Source: Limnohabitans sp. 2KL-17
Lineage (GTDB): Bacteria; Pseudomonadota; Gammaproteobacteria; Burkholderiales; Burkholderiaceae_C
DNA length: 64,000 nucleotides
Reading direction: 5' to 3'
NCBI RefSeq assembly: GCF_003063415.1
Contig: NZ_NESK01000021.1
Span: 1 to 64,000, forward strand
Shown here piece after piece: positions 34,196 through 44,000 of this stretch (positions are counted from its first letter, which is position 1; each line of letters starts with the position of its first letter). Under the pieces are notes generated by a model. The model saw only the letters and a program-made list of their open reading frames with translations, was not told the origin of the DNA and did no database searches. The position numbers and the translations under genes were made by a program.

Positions 34196-34222
34196 CTGCC
34201 GCAAGCCTGCAGCTTGCGGCAG
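34196..34222 (+). other. strong intergenic hairpin between the catalase-like and DM13 genes
   Basis: CTGCCGCAAGC, loop CTGCA, GCTTGCGGCAG: a perfect 11-bp stem just after the stop codon. There is no T-run, so it may be a partial terminator or an mRNA stability element that lowers expression of the DM13 gene. Its core matches the hairpin at 13565-13583. Confidence 0.55.
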
Positions 34223-34298
34223 CGAGGCGCAGCCACTGCTTCAACGGGCCTTGTCCCAAGCCTGGCTTCAACCTGTTCAACCGCTGGAGTCCTTCATC

Positions 34299-34766
34299 AT
34301 GAAATCCTGGTTTTGGCTGATCACCCATTTGGGGACCTTGGTCTTGGGCTTTGGTTTCGGGGTTTACTTTCTCCCCATCCTGACAGCCCCGCCAGCACCC
34401 ACCCACAGCGAATTGAACACGGCCAGCGCTTCGCCTCGTTTCACAGGTGTTTTTCGGCGTGATTTGAAGGACAGCGACGCCTTGCATTGGGGCCAAGGCC
34501 AAGTGTTCATTGGCGCCCACACCATCGCCCTGCAAGGTGCGTTATCGCCAGGCCCTGATTACAAGCTGTACCTGTCGCCTGCGTTTGTAGAAACCGAAGC
34601 CGACTTCAAACGGCTCAAATCTCAGATGGTTCAGGTGGCCGACGTCAAAACATTCCAAAATTTTGTCGTCCCCTTGCCTGCCACGATTGACCCTGCCCAA
34701 TACAAAGCGGTGGTGATTTGGTGCGAAAGCTTCAACGAGTTCATCACCGCAGCCCCTTACCAGTGA
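34299..34766 (+). CDS. membrane-anchored DM13-domain protein
   Basis: 155 residues. One N-terminal hydrophobic helix (LITHLGTLVLGFGFGVYFL) anchors the protein, with the rest in the periplasm. The rest is a DM13 domain: SPRFTGVFRRDL, HTIALQGALSPGPDYKLYLSP, FVVPLPATIDPAQYKAVVIWC and SFNEFI. DM13 domains have been proposed to carry electrons or bind a redox cofactor, with a conserved cysteine as in VVIWC here. ATG 34299 has GGAG upstream. It lies in the sigma-factor cluster, after the catalase-like gene, and a redox role fits, but no function is proved. Confidence 0.78.
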   Translation: MKSWFWLITHLGTLVLGFGFGVYFLPILTAPPAPTHSELNTASASPRFTGVFRRDLKDSDALHWGQGQVFIGAHTIALQGALSPGPDYKLYLSPAFVETEADFKRLKSQMVQVADVKTFQNFVVPLPATIDPAQYKAVVIWCESFNEFITAAPYQ

Positions 34767-34880
34767 TGCACGCGTTACACAACTTTACGGTTTTTAAAGA
34801 TGGTTAGCCGGCTGCCCATGTTTTTTTCCTGATGGGTCCACCTACAATGGATAATCAACCTTTGGTATTCATTTAAAACC
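34767..34880 (+). promoter_or_regulatory. intergenic region before the small membrane protein, candidate -10 TACAAT
   Basis: 114 bases, AT-rich. TACAAT at 34843-34848 fits a sigma-70 -10, but no clear -35 is seen 16-18 bases upstream. CCCAT and ATGGG (34815-34835) can pair around a T-rich loop and may end the DM13 transcript. The sigma-cluster motif TTGTAAnA-N15-CGACT is absent here. Confidence 0.3.
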
Positions 34881-35240
34881 ATGTCACGCACCAACCCATT
34901 AATCACCGCTGAAGAGATGCGCTGCTTGTTGGCCATCAACCCCAACCTGTCGGGCGCTGATGAGCAGCGGCTTTGGCACAGCTTGCCGCATTGGGGTGCG
35001 GCCCTTTGGCTGGTCAAAGGCATTTTTCTGTATGCCTTGCTCATGAGTCCCGCTACGGCCGCCTGGATCACCAGCAGCAGCTATTTATGGTTGCGCGGCG
35101 TCCTTGAGTTTGTGTTTTTGGCTGTTTTTTGGATGGCCACTTTGCACCCACGGGGCCGCACAGTGGCCTGTGCGAGCATGCTGGTGGCCAGCACCACCTT
35201 ACTCATGGACGCACTGACCTGGATCGCCATAGGGGCTTGA
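34881..35240 (+). CDS. small membrane protein of unknown function
   Basis: 119 residues. A soluble N-terminal part (ITAEEMRCLLAINPNLSGADEQRL) is followed by three hydrophobic segments: AALWLVKGIFLYALLMS, WLRGVLEFVFLAVFWMATL and ACASMLVASTTLLMDALTWIA. I do not recognise the family. It stops at 35240, directly next to the last base of purC on the other strand, with no space for a terminator. Membership in the sigma-factor regulon is possible by position, but no matching promoter motif is seen. Confidence 0.6.
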   Translation: MSRTNPLITAEEMRCLLAINPNLSGADEQRLWHSLPHWGAALWLVKGIFLYALLMSPATAAWITSSSYLWLRGVLEFVFLAVFWMATLHPRGRTVACASMLVASTTLLMDALTWIAIGA

Positions 35241-36170
35241 TCAAGCCATCAGCTTTTTCATGGACTCTTCGTATTTAGCCGCGGTCTTTTCGATCACCTC
35301 TCGCGGCAAGCGGGGTGCAGGCGGGGTCTTATCCCAAGGCTTGCCGTTAATTTGCGCAGTTTCCAGCCAGTCACGCAAAAACTGTTTGTCGTAGCTGGGC
35401 GGGTTGGCACCTTCCTTGTAGCTGTCGGCGGGCCAATAGCGCGACGAGTCGGGCGTCAACACCTCGTCCATGAGCACCAAAGTGCCGTCGGCATCCAGCC
35501 CAAACTCAAACTTGGTGTCGGCAATGATGATGCCTTTGGCCGCAGCGATGTCGCGCGCTGCTTTGTAGAGCTGGATGCTGATGTCGCGGATGCGGGTGGC
35601 CAGGTTGGCCCCGATCATCGCCACGGTTTGCTCAAAAGTGATGTTTTCATCGTGCTCACCCACTGCGGCTTTGGCTGCGGGCGTGTAGATGGGTTCGGGC
35701 AGTTGGCTGGCATTTTTCAGGCCAGCAGGCAGTTTCACGCCACACACCGCCTGGTTGTCTTGGTATTCCTTCCAGCCGCTGCCCGCCAGATAACCGCGCA
35801 CCACCGCCTCGACCGGAATGGGTTTGAGGCGCTTGACCAGCATGGATCTGCCCCGCACTTGGGGCACTTCGGCAGCGGAGACCACGCTCTCGGGGGCATC
35901 GCCCGTCAGGTGGATCGGGCAAATGTTCAGGCCTTTGGGGCCAAGCTGGTCAAACCAAAAAAGCGCCATTTGCGTGAGCAGCACGCCTTTTCCTGGAATC
36001 GGCTCGCCCATGATCACGTCGAAGGCGCTGATGCGGTCCGACGCCACCATCAAAATGCGATCGTCTCCCACAGCATAGTTGTCACGCACCTTGCCACGCG
36101 CCAGCAGGGGCAAAGAAGTCAGGGCCGAGGTGTGGAGGGCAGGGGTGTGCGGGGCAGGGAAAGCGGTCAT
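35241..36170 (-). CDS. purC: phosphoribosylaminoimidazole-succinocarboxamide synthase
   Basis: 309 residues, the eukaryote-like long SAICAR synthase used by betaproteobacteria. Marks: [59 protein letters not shown], and the ATP/aspartate site [32 protein letters not shown] (short runs only). It joins CAIR and aspartate in purine synthesis. ATG 36170 overlaps the stop of the SWIM gene by four bases (ATGA). No intergenic promoter exists, so this essential gene is transcribed from the restriction operon or from a promoter inside it. Confidence 0.94.
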   Translation of the reverse strand: MTAFPAPHTPALHTSALTSLPLLARGKVRDNYAVGDDRILMVASDRISAFDVIMGEPIPGKGVLLTQMALFWFDQLGPKGLNICPIHLTGDAPESVVSAAEVPQVRGRSMLVKRLKPIPVEAVVRGYLAGSGWKEYQDNQAVCGVKLPAGLKNASQLPEPIYTPAAKAAVGEHDENITFEQTVAMIGANLATRIRDISIQLYKAARDIAAAKGIIIADTKFEFGLDADGTLVLMDEVLTPDSSRYWPADSYKEGANPPSYDKQFLRDWLETAQINGKPWDKTPPAPRLPREVIEKTAAKYEESMKKLMA

Positions 36171-38002
36171 GAAATCGGTAGCTCTTTGGTGAAGTTTCGC
36201 TTGGCCTTGTATTGTGAACGCAAGCTGGCCAACCAAAGCGCTCTGTCATCGACATTCATGCGGTCAAGCGCCAAGCGCACCAGATTCAAAACCTCTGTGT
36301 AGGGCGTACTGGCTCGGGGCATGGTGTGTTCAAACAAGCGCAGCAACAGCACCCTGGCTTGCACATCTTGCGACTTGGGCAGATGGCTGGCCAAGGCCAA
36401 CAGCAGCCGAGCATCGCATTGCACACCCTGTTGCATGACCAAAACCAAGGCTGCACTCATATCTTTTTCCACCTCTGAAAGCCACCGCACACGCACCGAA
36501 ATATCCACGATGGTTCGACCGCTGGGACTGCCCCAGGCCCGCTCGGTGCGTTGCTCTTGGGACGCAGCCCAATCCATCAGCGATTGTCGGTATGCCTGCA
36601 CGTCACGTCCCGCTCGCTGTGCGGCTTGAAGCACCGCTTTGTAATGGTCGCTGCTGGGCTGGCTTTGCAGCCTTTTTTGCCTAATGGACAGCGCCTCCTC
36701 GTCATACCCATCGCGCTCATAAGCCCTCAACAGGGCCGATTCGATGCGCGCATCGGTGGGGTGTTGTTTGAACGCTTTTTGTGACAGGGCCATGGCCTCG
36801 CGCCAACGCTGACGCGCTTCGCACCACTGCACCAGCTCAGCCCATTCGCCGGGGGTGTCGGCTGTGCTGCTCATCACAGCAAATACGCTTGATTCGTCGC
36901 CTTGCCGGTTCAAATCGTCTAAATAGGCGCTGCGACGTTCGCTGCGATCACGGTCCCAGTGGCCTTGCGCTTTGGGGTGTGTCGCATGCCATTCCTGCCA
37001 GTCTTTCGCCACCTGCAAGCTGTAGGCCTTTTGCACAGCGGGGCCAGCGGCTGCGATGACCTCCTTGCTGGGGCTCAAACCCCAAGGGTCTTGCTGGGCC
37101 AAAGCCAACCAGGTTTTGAGCCAACTGGCGGGCGGCGGGTCGGCCAGCAAGCAACGCTTGAGCAGGTCGGTGGTTTGGGGAATCAGTTCACTGAACTCAC
37201 CGCCCCACGAGTCATCGGCCGTCTCGCCCACTTTGTAAAGGCGTTTGAGCGCGTCTTCGCACAAGACCCGCGCCTGGGCTGGCGTTTGCTCGAGCACGGT
37301 TTCGATGATCGGGAACATTTGTTCCGCCCGGCGCAAATACGGCCCGCAATCACGCGGCTCCAGATACCCTTTGGGGTTTTTGAGCAACTCGCGAACCACT
37401 GCTTGCGCAGCACGAACATTGCCACCCTCCGAGCTGTTTTTGGCCGCACTCTGGGCTTGCCAAGCTTTGAGTCGGGCCATCACCTCTTTGTCCCAATCGG
37501 CCAGATGCCACAACAAGGCCGCCAGATCTTCGGCCTTTTGGGCAAAAACAAATTGACGCAGGGTTTCGATGTTGCTGGCTCGGGTTTGCGCGCGCTTGGC
37601 GGCTGCCTGCATTTTCTTCACCGCATCCGGGTCTGGCACCACGGAGCCGCCCCTCAACCTCGCACGCCACACCAAAGCCAGGGCAACTTGGTGTTTGCAA
37701 AATAAACCCTCTCGCCCCTGCGGGCAGTCGCAGTCGCCGTTCAAATCATCGTCAGGCAACCACCAGATTTCGGTGTCGTAAACCTCGCTGCCGTGCACCC
37801 TGGCGCGTGCACCCATCAAGTGAAAAGGTGTGGGCGCCAAATCTTCCAGTTCTTGCACCGCCCCGCTGGCGGCATAAGCTTTGCCACGGGCAAACACCTT
37901 GCCGCCCGCCATATCGCTCAGCGTTTCATCGCTCAGGTCTTGGAAAAGTTGACGGGCCTGCGCTTGAACAAGGGCCGAAGGGTCACCCGCACGTGCACTC
38001 AC
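36167..38002 (-). CDS. SWIM zinc-finger protein linked to the restriction operon
   Basis: 611 residues. The SWIM finger is [15 protein letters not shown] (C-x-C-xn-C-x-H) at about residues 90-104. After it comes a long, mostly helical region with repeat-like segments ([56 protein letters not shown]) that looks like a helical solenoid. SWIM fingers bind DNA or protein. It overlaps mod upstream (ATGA at 37999-38002) and purC downstream, so it is translationally tied to both. A role as a DNA-binding or regulatory partner of the Mod/Res system is inferred from linkage only. Confidence 0.75.
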   Translation of the reverse strand: MSARAGDPSALVQAQARQLFQDLSDETLSDMAGGKVFARGKAYAASGAVQELEDLAPTPFHLMGARARVHGSEVYDTEIWWLPDDDLNGDCDCPQGREGLFCKHQVALALVWRARLRGGSVVPDPDAVKKMQAAAKRAQTRASNIETLRQFVFAQKAEDLAALLWHLADWDKEVMARLKAWQAQSAAKNSSEGGNVRAAQAVVRELLKNPKGYLEPRDCGPYLRRAEQMFPIIETVLEQTPAQARVLCEDALKRLYKVGETADDSWGGEFSELIPQTTDLLKRCLLADPPPASWLKTWLALAQQDPWGLSPSKEVIAAAGPAVQKAYSLQVAKDWQEWHATHPKAQGHWDRDRSERRSAYLDDLNRQGDESSVFAVMSSTADTPGEWAELVQWCEARQRWREAMALSQKAFKQHPTDARIESALLRAYERDGYDEEALSIRQKRLQSQPSSDHYKAVLQAAQRAGRDVQAYRQSLMDWAASQEQRTERAWGSPSGRTIVDISVRVRWLSEVEKDMSAALVLVMQQGVQCDARLLLALASHLPKSQDVQARVLLLRLFEHTMPRASTPYTEVLNLVRLALDRMNVDDRALWLASLRSQYKAKRNFTKELPIS

Positions 38003-40656
38003 AGCACGATCACCTTGGTGCTCTCCTCGCCAAACTGGCTGATCACGCGCACCGCCAGCTTGCGGCCTTTGTCGGCCTGCACCGGGTGCGAGACAAAGCC
38101 ATACAGGCGCTCAAACGCCTCGTCGTCCAGCTCGATCTTGAGGGTTTGCTCGGCCGCTTTTTTGGTGGAGGCCACCGCCAAGGACTGCAAGCCTTTTTTG
38201 AACTTGGCAAACTCGTCTTTGTCGCCACCGCAAAAAAACACCTGGCTGGGCATGAAGTTGGAGCCGTCGTACTGGTCGTCCAGCATCCAGTACGAAATAT
38301 CGGCCACGCTGCGGCCCTTGACCTCGTCGCGCACCGGGTCGTATATGTCCAGGCCCTTGATCTCCACCTGCACGCTGCCCGCGCTGCGAATCAAGCCAAT
38401 GTCCGGCTCGCCAATGGTGACAAAGCTGGCGGCTTTTTTGTCTTTTTTGATCAAGCCCTCTTGCATCAAATCGTCGTGCATGCGGGCCTTGGTCACCTCG
38501 AAGCTGCCCACCTTGCGGGTGACGCTGCGGTTGTCGATGTCGCTCTCGAACGCAAAGCCCAAGATCACCAGCCAATCGGCGTCAGCGCGGCGGCTGCAGG
38601 CCTTGACCGCCGCATTGACTGCTGCTTTGCTCACGCTGCCAAACTGCGGGCCAATGACCAAATAGGCCTTGCGCTCGCCCTGGGCGGTGTCGTACCAGCC
38701 CTCGGCGTGCAAAGCGCCTTCGGCATCGTTGATAAGGTCCACCCGGCTGAACACGGCGGTTTCATTGCGGTCGCCGTTTTTGATGCCAGCCGTTTTAAGG
38801 TGCTCAAAAATCCGGTCAGTGAAGCGCTGCACATTGTCCATGTCGGCATTGGCAGTGCGGAGCTGGTTGGGGGCCAGGGGCTCAAAGCTTTGCAGTGTCT
38901 CGACCGTGAAGGGTCCGGCCACACGCAGCTTTTTTTTGTCGGTCTCGGGTTGTTCGAACAGGAAAACGGACTCCTCTGGTTCACTATTAGCAATTGATCG
39001 GATGGATGTTTGTTGAACCTGCGTATAAACAAAACCATGGCGAATGTCGCCGGCTGCCGTGTCGGCCAGCTTGTACCAAGGGTAGGTGGCGGTCATCAGC
39101 CGGGTTTTGGCGATGTTCAGCGCAATGCGGCTGGTGTCGGTGGTGATCCAGCGGCGGCCCCACTGCTCGGCCACATGCGCCGTGGTGCCGCTGCCGCAGG
39201 TTGGGTCCAGTACCAAGTCGCCGGGGTCGGTGGTCATGAGGATGCAGCGTTTGATCAGGTCGGCACCGGTTTGAACCACATACACCTTCGGGTCGGAACG
39301 GCTTTGCACTGTGCCGCCGACGTCGGACCAAATGTTGTTCAATGGTTGGTAGGCGAAGTCGTCAAAGTAGCGCACGAAACCAAGGCCTGCACCTGTTTTG
39401 CAAATCCGATTCGCTTTTTTCAGTGCCTCCATGCCATGAGGGTAGCGCGCTGTCCAGTGGCGTCCTTTGGGGGGGCGGTAGGTCATGCCATCAAACTCAA
39501 ATGGCGTCGGTTCTTTCGGTGGGTCTTGACTGGAAATATTGTCAACTCGAAAAATCCGGCTTCCCGCCGGGAGCACGGACATGCCGCGTTTCTCATCTGC
39601 GGTCATGGCGCGCCGTGTGCCATCCGACAACTCCAATTGATCGTATTTGGAGCCTTCGTCGTAGCGTGGATCGTCTTTGGCCTTGTAAAGGTCGCGGTAT
39701 TTGAGTTGATCTTTCGACTTGGCATACCAAAGCAAGTAGTCGCATGCGGAGTTCATATATTTTGAGGTCAGCCCGCTCGTCGTGCTGTAAGTGATCTGAC
39801 TCACAAAATTCTCACTCCCAAACACCTCATCCATCAAGCACCGCACCAGGTGCACGTTCTCGTCGCTGATCTGCACAAAACAACTGCCTGAATTGCTCAG
39901 CAGCTCCTTCGCCACCAACAAACGGTCGCGCAGGTAGCTCAGGTAGCTGTGGATGCCCAGCTCCCAAGTGTCGCGAAAGGCTTTGATGACTTCGGGCTCG
40001 CCGCTGAGGTGGTCGTCGGCACCGTCTTTCACGTTGCGGTCGTTCAGGCGCATTTGCCAGTTGCTGCCGTACTTGATGCCGTAGGGCGGGTCCATGTAGA
40101 GGCACTGCACCTGGCCGGCCATGCCTTCGCGCTCCAGCAAGCTGGTCATGGTCAGCAGGCTGTCGCCCTGGATCATGCGGTTTTGCCATTTGTCGCTGTG
40201 GCGGTAGTAGGCACCGGGTTTGTCCAGCTCGTCGAGCGCCAGCGGGTTGCCGTGCAGCTCGTTGACAAACAGTTCGTCTTGCGCAGCATCGCGACTTTTG
40301 AGGCTATAGAGCCGGGCAATGATTTTTTCAGGCGCAATGTGTTCGTGCCGGTACAGGCTGCGAATGTCTACGTTGAGCGCCGTTTGCTGGTCGGACTCGC
40401 CGTATTTGTGCAGCCAGAAAAGCTCGGGGTCTTGGCCCCGGTGGGTCACAGGGTTGAGCGGCACGGCTTTGACGGTGGGCAGGCCTTGCACAGCGTCGGC
40501 CTCTTGCCCGGCTTCTTCGCGGCTGGGGATGAACACACGTTTGGCTGCGCCAGGGTCTTTGGCGTCGTAAGGGTGCTCGATGGCGGCCACGGGCTTGCGG
40601 CTGCCTTTGGCGGTGTCACCGGCTTTGGCTTTTTGGGGTGTTTTTTTGGTGGCCAT
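37999..40656 (-). CDS. type III-like DNA methyltransferase (Mod), beta-class N6-adenine
   Basis: 885 residues. The catalytic motif is DPPY (189-192, in [15 protein letters not shown]). The AdoMet motif DPTCGSGTT (484-491) comes later, the order that defines beta-class N6-adenine methyltransferases such as type III Mod. The 290 residues between them should hold the target recognition domain. About 345 residues after 540 form an extension without motifs I can name. It ends [14 protein letters not shown] 40656 ([13 protein letters not shown]) is used; an ATG at 40698 would overlap the toxin gene. It methylates host DNA to protect it from Res encoded upstream. Confidence 0.85.
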   Translation of the reverse strand: MATKKTPQKAKAGDTAKGSRKPVAAIEHPYDAKDPGAAKRVFIPSREEAGQEADAVQGLPTVKAVPLNPVTHRGQDPELFWLHKYGESDQQTALNVDIRSLYRHEHIAPEKIIARLYSLKSRDAAQDELFVNELHGNPLALDELDKPGAYYRHSDKWQNRMIQGDSLLTMTSLLEREGMAGQVQCLYMDPPYGIKYGSNWQMRLNDRNVKDGADDHLSGEPEVIKAFRDTWELGIHSYLSYLRDRLLVAKELLSNSGSCFVQISDENVHLVRCLMDEVFGSENFVSQITYSTTSGLTSKYMNSACDYLLWYAKSKDQLKYRDLYKAKDDPRYDEGSKYDQLELSDGTRRAMTADEKRGMSVLPAGSRIFRVDNISSQDPPKEPTPFEFDGMTYRPPKGRHWTARYPHGMEALKKANRICKTGAGLGFVRYFDDFAYQPLNNIWSDVGGTVQSRSDPKVYVVQTGADLIKRCILMTTDPGDLVLDPTCGSGTTAHVAEQWGRRWITTDTSRIALNIAKTRLMTATYPWYKLADTAAGDIRHGFVYTQVQQTSIRSIANSEPEESVFLFEQPETDKKKLRVAGPFTVETLQSFEPLAPNQLRTANADMDNVQRFTDRIFEHLKTAGIKNGDRNETAVFSRVDLINDAEGALHAEGWYDTAQGERKAYLVIGPQFGSVSKAAVNAAVKACSRRADADWLVILGFAFESDIDNRSVTRKVGSFEVTKARMHDDLMQEGLIKKDKKAASFVTIGEPDIGLIRSAGSVQVEIKGLDIYDPVRDEVKGRSVADISYWMLDDQYDGSNFMPSQVFFCGGDKDEFAKFKKGLQSLAVASTKKAAEQTLKIELDDEAFERLYGFVSHPVQADKGRKLAVRVISQFGEESTKVIVL

Positions 40657-40666
40657 GTTGGATTGA

Positions 40667-41011
40667 TCAGCAGCAGCCCAAGACTGGGCATAAGACATTG
40701 AGTGTGTTGCGCACGATGCCGGGTTTCACTTGGCCGATGTTGCGTTTGACGATGCTGGCATGAAAGGTGAAGAGTTTGTCGGCGCGTATGTAGCTGTCTT
40801 TTTTGAGGTTGCCTGCAACCATATCGGTGTTGGAGAGTGGAAGACTGCCTTCATGTCCAGATTTGCTGGTCACGGCGGCGGCAATAAAGTCGCCGTCACG
40901 GTCAGGGTGGGTTATGAGTACGGCGGGACGCAGTTTGTTGCTGCTCAAATCTGTGTAGGGAAACACGATCATCACGACATCGCCTACGCTAAATGATGGC
41001 TTAGAGGTCAT
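40667..41011 (-). CDS. PemK/MazF-family toxin-like protein inside the restriction operon
   Basis: 114 residues. The PemK/MazF SH3-like core is seen in [27 protein letters not shown] (GDVV and RPAVL are the key runs), [38 protein letters not shown] and the C-terminal IGQVKPGIV. Family members are sequence-specific mRNA endonucleases. ATG 41011 overlaps the Res stop (41001-41003), and its own stop is 10 bases before mod. No gene for an antitoxin lies on either side, which is unusual. It may be controlled by Mod/Res, by an unlinked antitoxin, or be a recruited nuclease with another role. Confidence 0.8.
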   Translation of the reverse strand: MTSKPSFSVGDVVMIVFPYTDLSSNKLRPAVLITHPDRDGDFIAAAVTSKSGHEGSLPLSNTDMVAGNLKKDSYIRADKLFTFHASIVKRNIGQVKPGIVRNTLNVLCPVLGCC

Positions 41012-44000
41012 TCCAAATCTCGTCTTCTTCGTTGTCCCAAATGCTGTTGAGGCTGTGCATTTGTGCGTTCATAAAAAATTGCCGCTCGGCAGCGTTGTCT
41101 ACTTCGGTGCTGATGCGCTCGATTTCTTCGGTCAGCGTGTTTTTGATGCGCTCGATGTCGGTGATTTCGCAAAAGTACCAGGGCAAGCCCCCCGCCAAAC
41201 CCAACTGGGCGCGCTGGGCGTTGACGGCGGGCAGCCAGCGTTGGGTGGTGAAGTAGCGCTTGAGTTCTTTGTCTTTGGCAAAGCCGGTGATTTCGACAAT
41301 CAGGTTGAACAGCTCGCCCTCGGGAGTTTTCACGCGGCACAAAAAGTCGGGCTGGTATTGGCGCTCGGTGCCTTGCTTGTCCACATAGGGGATGGCAAAG
41401 CCCAAAAAAGCGTTTTTGACATAGCTTTGAACCGCTGGCATTTGCTCGAATGTTTTGGCGGCGATTTGCTCCCAACTGTCGGTGTCGGCCACCACAAAGT
41501 TCACATGGCTCTTCTTGGTAGGGTAAACCGGTTTGATGGTGGCACCGTGCACATCAGCTGAACTGGAGCGGGGGTTGTAGTGGTTAAGCAAGGGAAGAAT
41601 CTTGGGCGTAACCTCAGTGCCCGAGTCGAGTTGCTTTTGCACAGCTGCAGCTTCGACACCCAGATAAACCGAGCGGGCCACGGCCTTAGGGTCTTCAAGC
41701 CGGATGAGCCGTTTGTAACGGACATCGGTCTCTCCAATGAGGTCGATTTTGTGCTCGTACCACTGCTGTGCAATGCGACGGATGTCGGTGAATTTTTCGA
41801 GTTGAGGACGGCCTTGATCATCGCGGTAGTACCGGCTCATGACTTCTTTGGCGATCCAGTACACCACTTCTTGGTCGCGAACGGCATCCACGTCAGTGAC
41901 CAGCGCTTGCTCTTCTGGCGAAAACGCGCTGCCCAAAATGGTTTGGGTGGGGCGCTCGTGCAGATTGAGCACATGCTTGGGTGTGCCAGAAAAGTCGGCA
42001 AGCACGCTGGCGGTGTCGTGGCTGATTTTGTAGCCCAAGAGGTTGGGGAACTCAATGGCCATCTCGGCCCGCTCGGGCAGGGCGCGCAGTTGCTGGATGT
42101 CTTGCGGCGTGGGCGGCGTGGCCTCTCCGCCTTTGAAAAACTTGAAGGGCACGCCGATAATATGGGCGTATTCGGGCGGGAATTTGCCGGTTTTAGGGTC
42201 CAGAAAATACTGCCTGCGCCGCAGGGCACGGCCGGCCACTTGCTCGCACAACAGTTGCGAGCCAAAGGCACGCACGCCCACGATGTGGGTGACGGTGTTG
42301 GCATCCCATCCCTCAGTGAGCATGCCCACACTGACCACGCAGCGGATGTGTTCACCCAATTTGCCGGGTCGCCCCACGGTGTTGACGACTTCACGCAGCA
42401 AGTCGCCATCGGTCAAAGCGTCCACCGATTTGTCGGGGTAACTGAGCCGGTACTCGCGTTTGAAAGCATCAATTTCAGGAGAGAACACCCGCTTGAATTC
42501 GTCGTTCACTTGGCCTGAGTTTTCCAGGGCATCGGAGTCAATCAGCAAGGTGGGCGGCTTGCGGCGGCGCTGGCGCGTGTGGGTCTCGTAGTTAGAAAAC
42601 AAAGGCAAGAGGCCTTCCACTGCAAAGGGACGACCTTCATCGTCCAAAGTTTCATAGCCCGCGATGTGTTTGTAGACCTCTTTGGACACGGTGGTGTTGC
42701 TGCACACCACGATGAACACGGGCGGCGATGTCAGCAGGTCTTTGCCGCGCTCGCCCGTCTCGCGCAGGCCACGTTCGTATTTTTCGTAGTGCTCATAGAA
42801 CTGCCGTAGGGCCGTTTTGAGCAAGCCAGGCAACTCAGGTGGGCGCTCCAAGGATGCGTTGTCTTTGCCGCTCGATTTGCCCACGCCATCGGCTTTATCG
42901 CTCTTGCGTTGACCGCGTTGGCCCTTCTTAAAGAGTTCGTCTTTGCAGTGGTCGTAAAGGTTGCGAAGCTTAGGTTCATCCAGTTCTTGCGAGGTGTCAT
43001 CCACCGGCAAAAACGGAATCTTGACCAAGCCGGCCTCAATGGCTTCGATCAAGCCAAAGTCGCTGACCACCCAAGGGAAATAGGAATACGCTGGCCAGCC
43101 AGAGCCGGACAGGTAGTAGGGGGTGGCCGACAGGTCATAGACCGAGCCAAGTTGCCAGCGTTTGGCCATTTCGCGCAAGCCGCTGAACCAAACAGCCGCA
43201 CGCTCGTTCTCGGTGGCGCTATTGTCCTCTTCGGTGTCTTTGCCTTTGGCCCTGGGCAAGTAGCAGTGGTGCGCTTCGTCGTTGATGACCGCCAAGCGCC
43301 TGCCGGGTTTGAAGTGACTCAGCACCCTCTTGAGCATTTGGGAGACATCTTCACGGGCTTGAACTTTTTGACCATCTGCGCCGATTTTGCCGTCCAAGGG
43401 GCTTCGCTTGTTGCCGCCAATGAGCCGAGGTTCAAACGCATGGAAGTTGGTGATGCTCAGCTTGGCGTTCAATCCGGCCAATAAGCCCGCATAGGCTGCA
43501 GGCACCAATTGACGTTCGCGGTAGTAGTCCTGTGCTTCGTTGTCGCTTTGCGCGTGGGTGTCGACTCGCAAAACGTTCAAACGGTCGCGAATGGTGATGC
43601 CCGGCGCTACCAACAAAAAATAGTCCACGTAGCGTGGGTCGTTTCGGTATTGGCTGCGGTTTAAATAGTGATAAAGGATCAGGCAGGCCATAACCACCGT
43701 CTTGCCAGTGCCTGTGGCCATTTTGAAGGCGATGCGCGGCAGCACGCTGGCGGGGTCTTCCACGCTTTCATTGACCAATCGCAGTTGGTCCAGCACATGT
43801 GTGCCCACATTGGATTTGTGTGCCACCTCATTGAGCCAAATGCCGGTTTCCACCGCCTCTTGCTGCGCAAAGAACAAGCGCTTCCAGTCGGGGCGCTCCG
43901 GGTTCAAAAACCAAAATTGCAGCAAGTCTCTGGTCACGCGACTCGTGACATCGGGGTAACCAGACTGCCGCCACAGTGACACTTGATCGCGCAGCAAATT

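Noticed and set aside
37807..38997. Long plus-strand open frame opposite the SWIM and mod genes
   Set aside because: No domain, atypical residue composition; the minus-strand genes explain the region.
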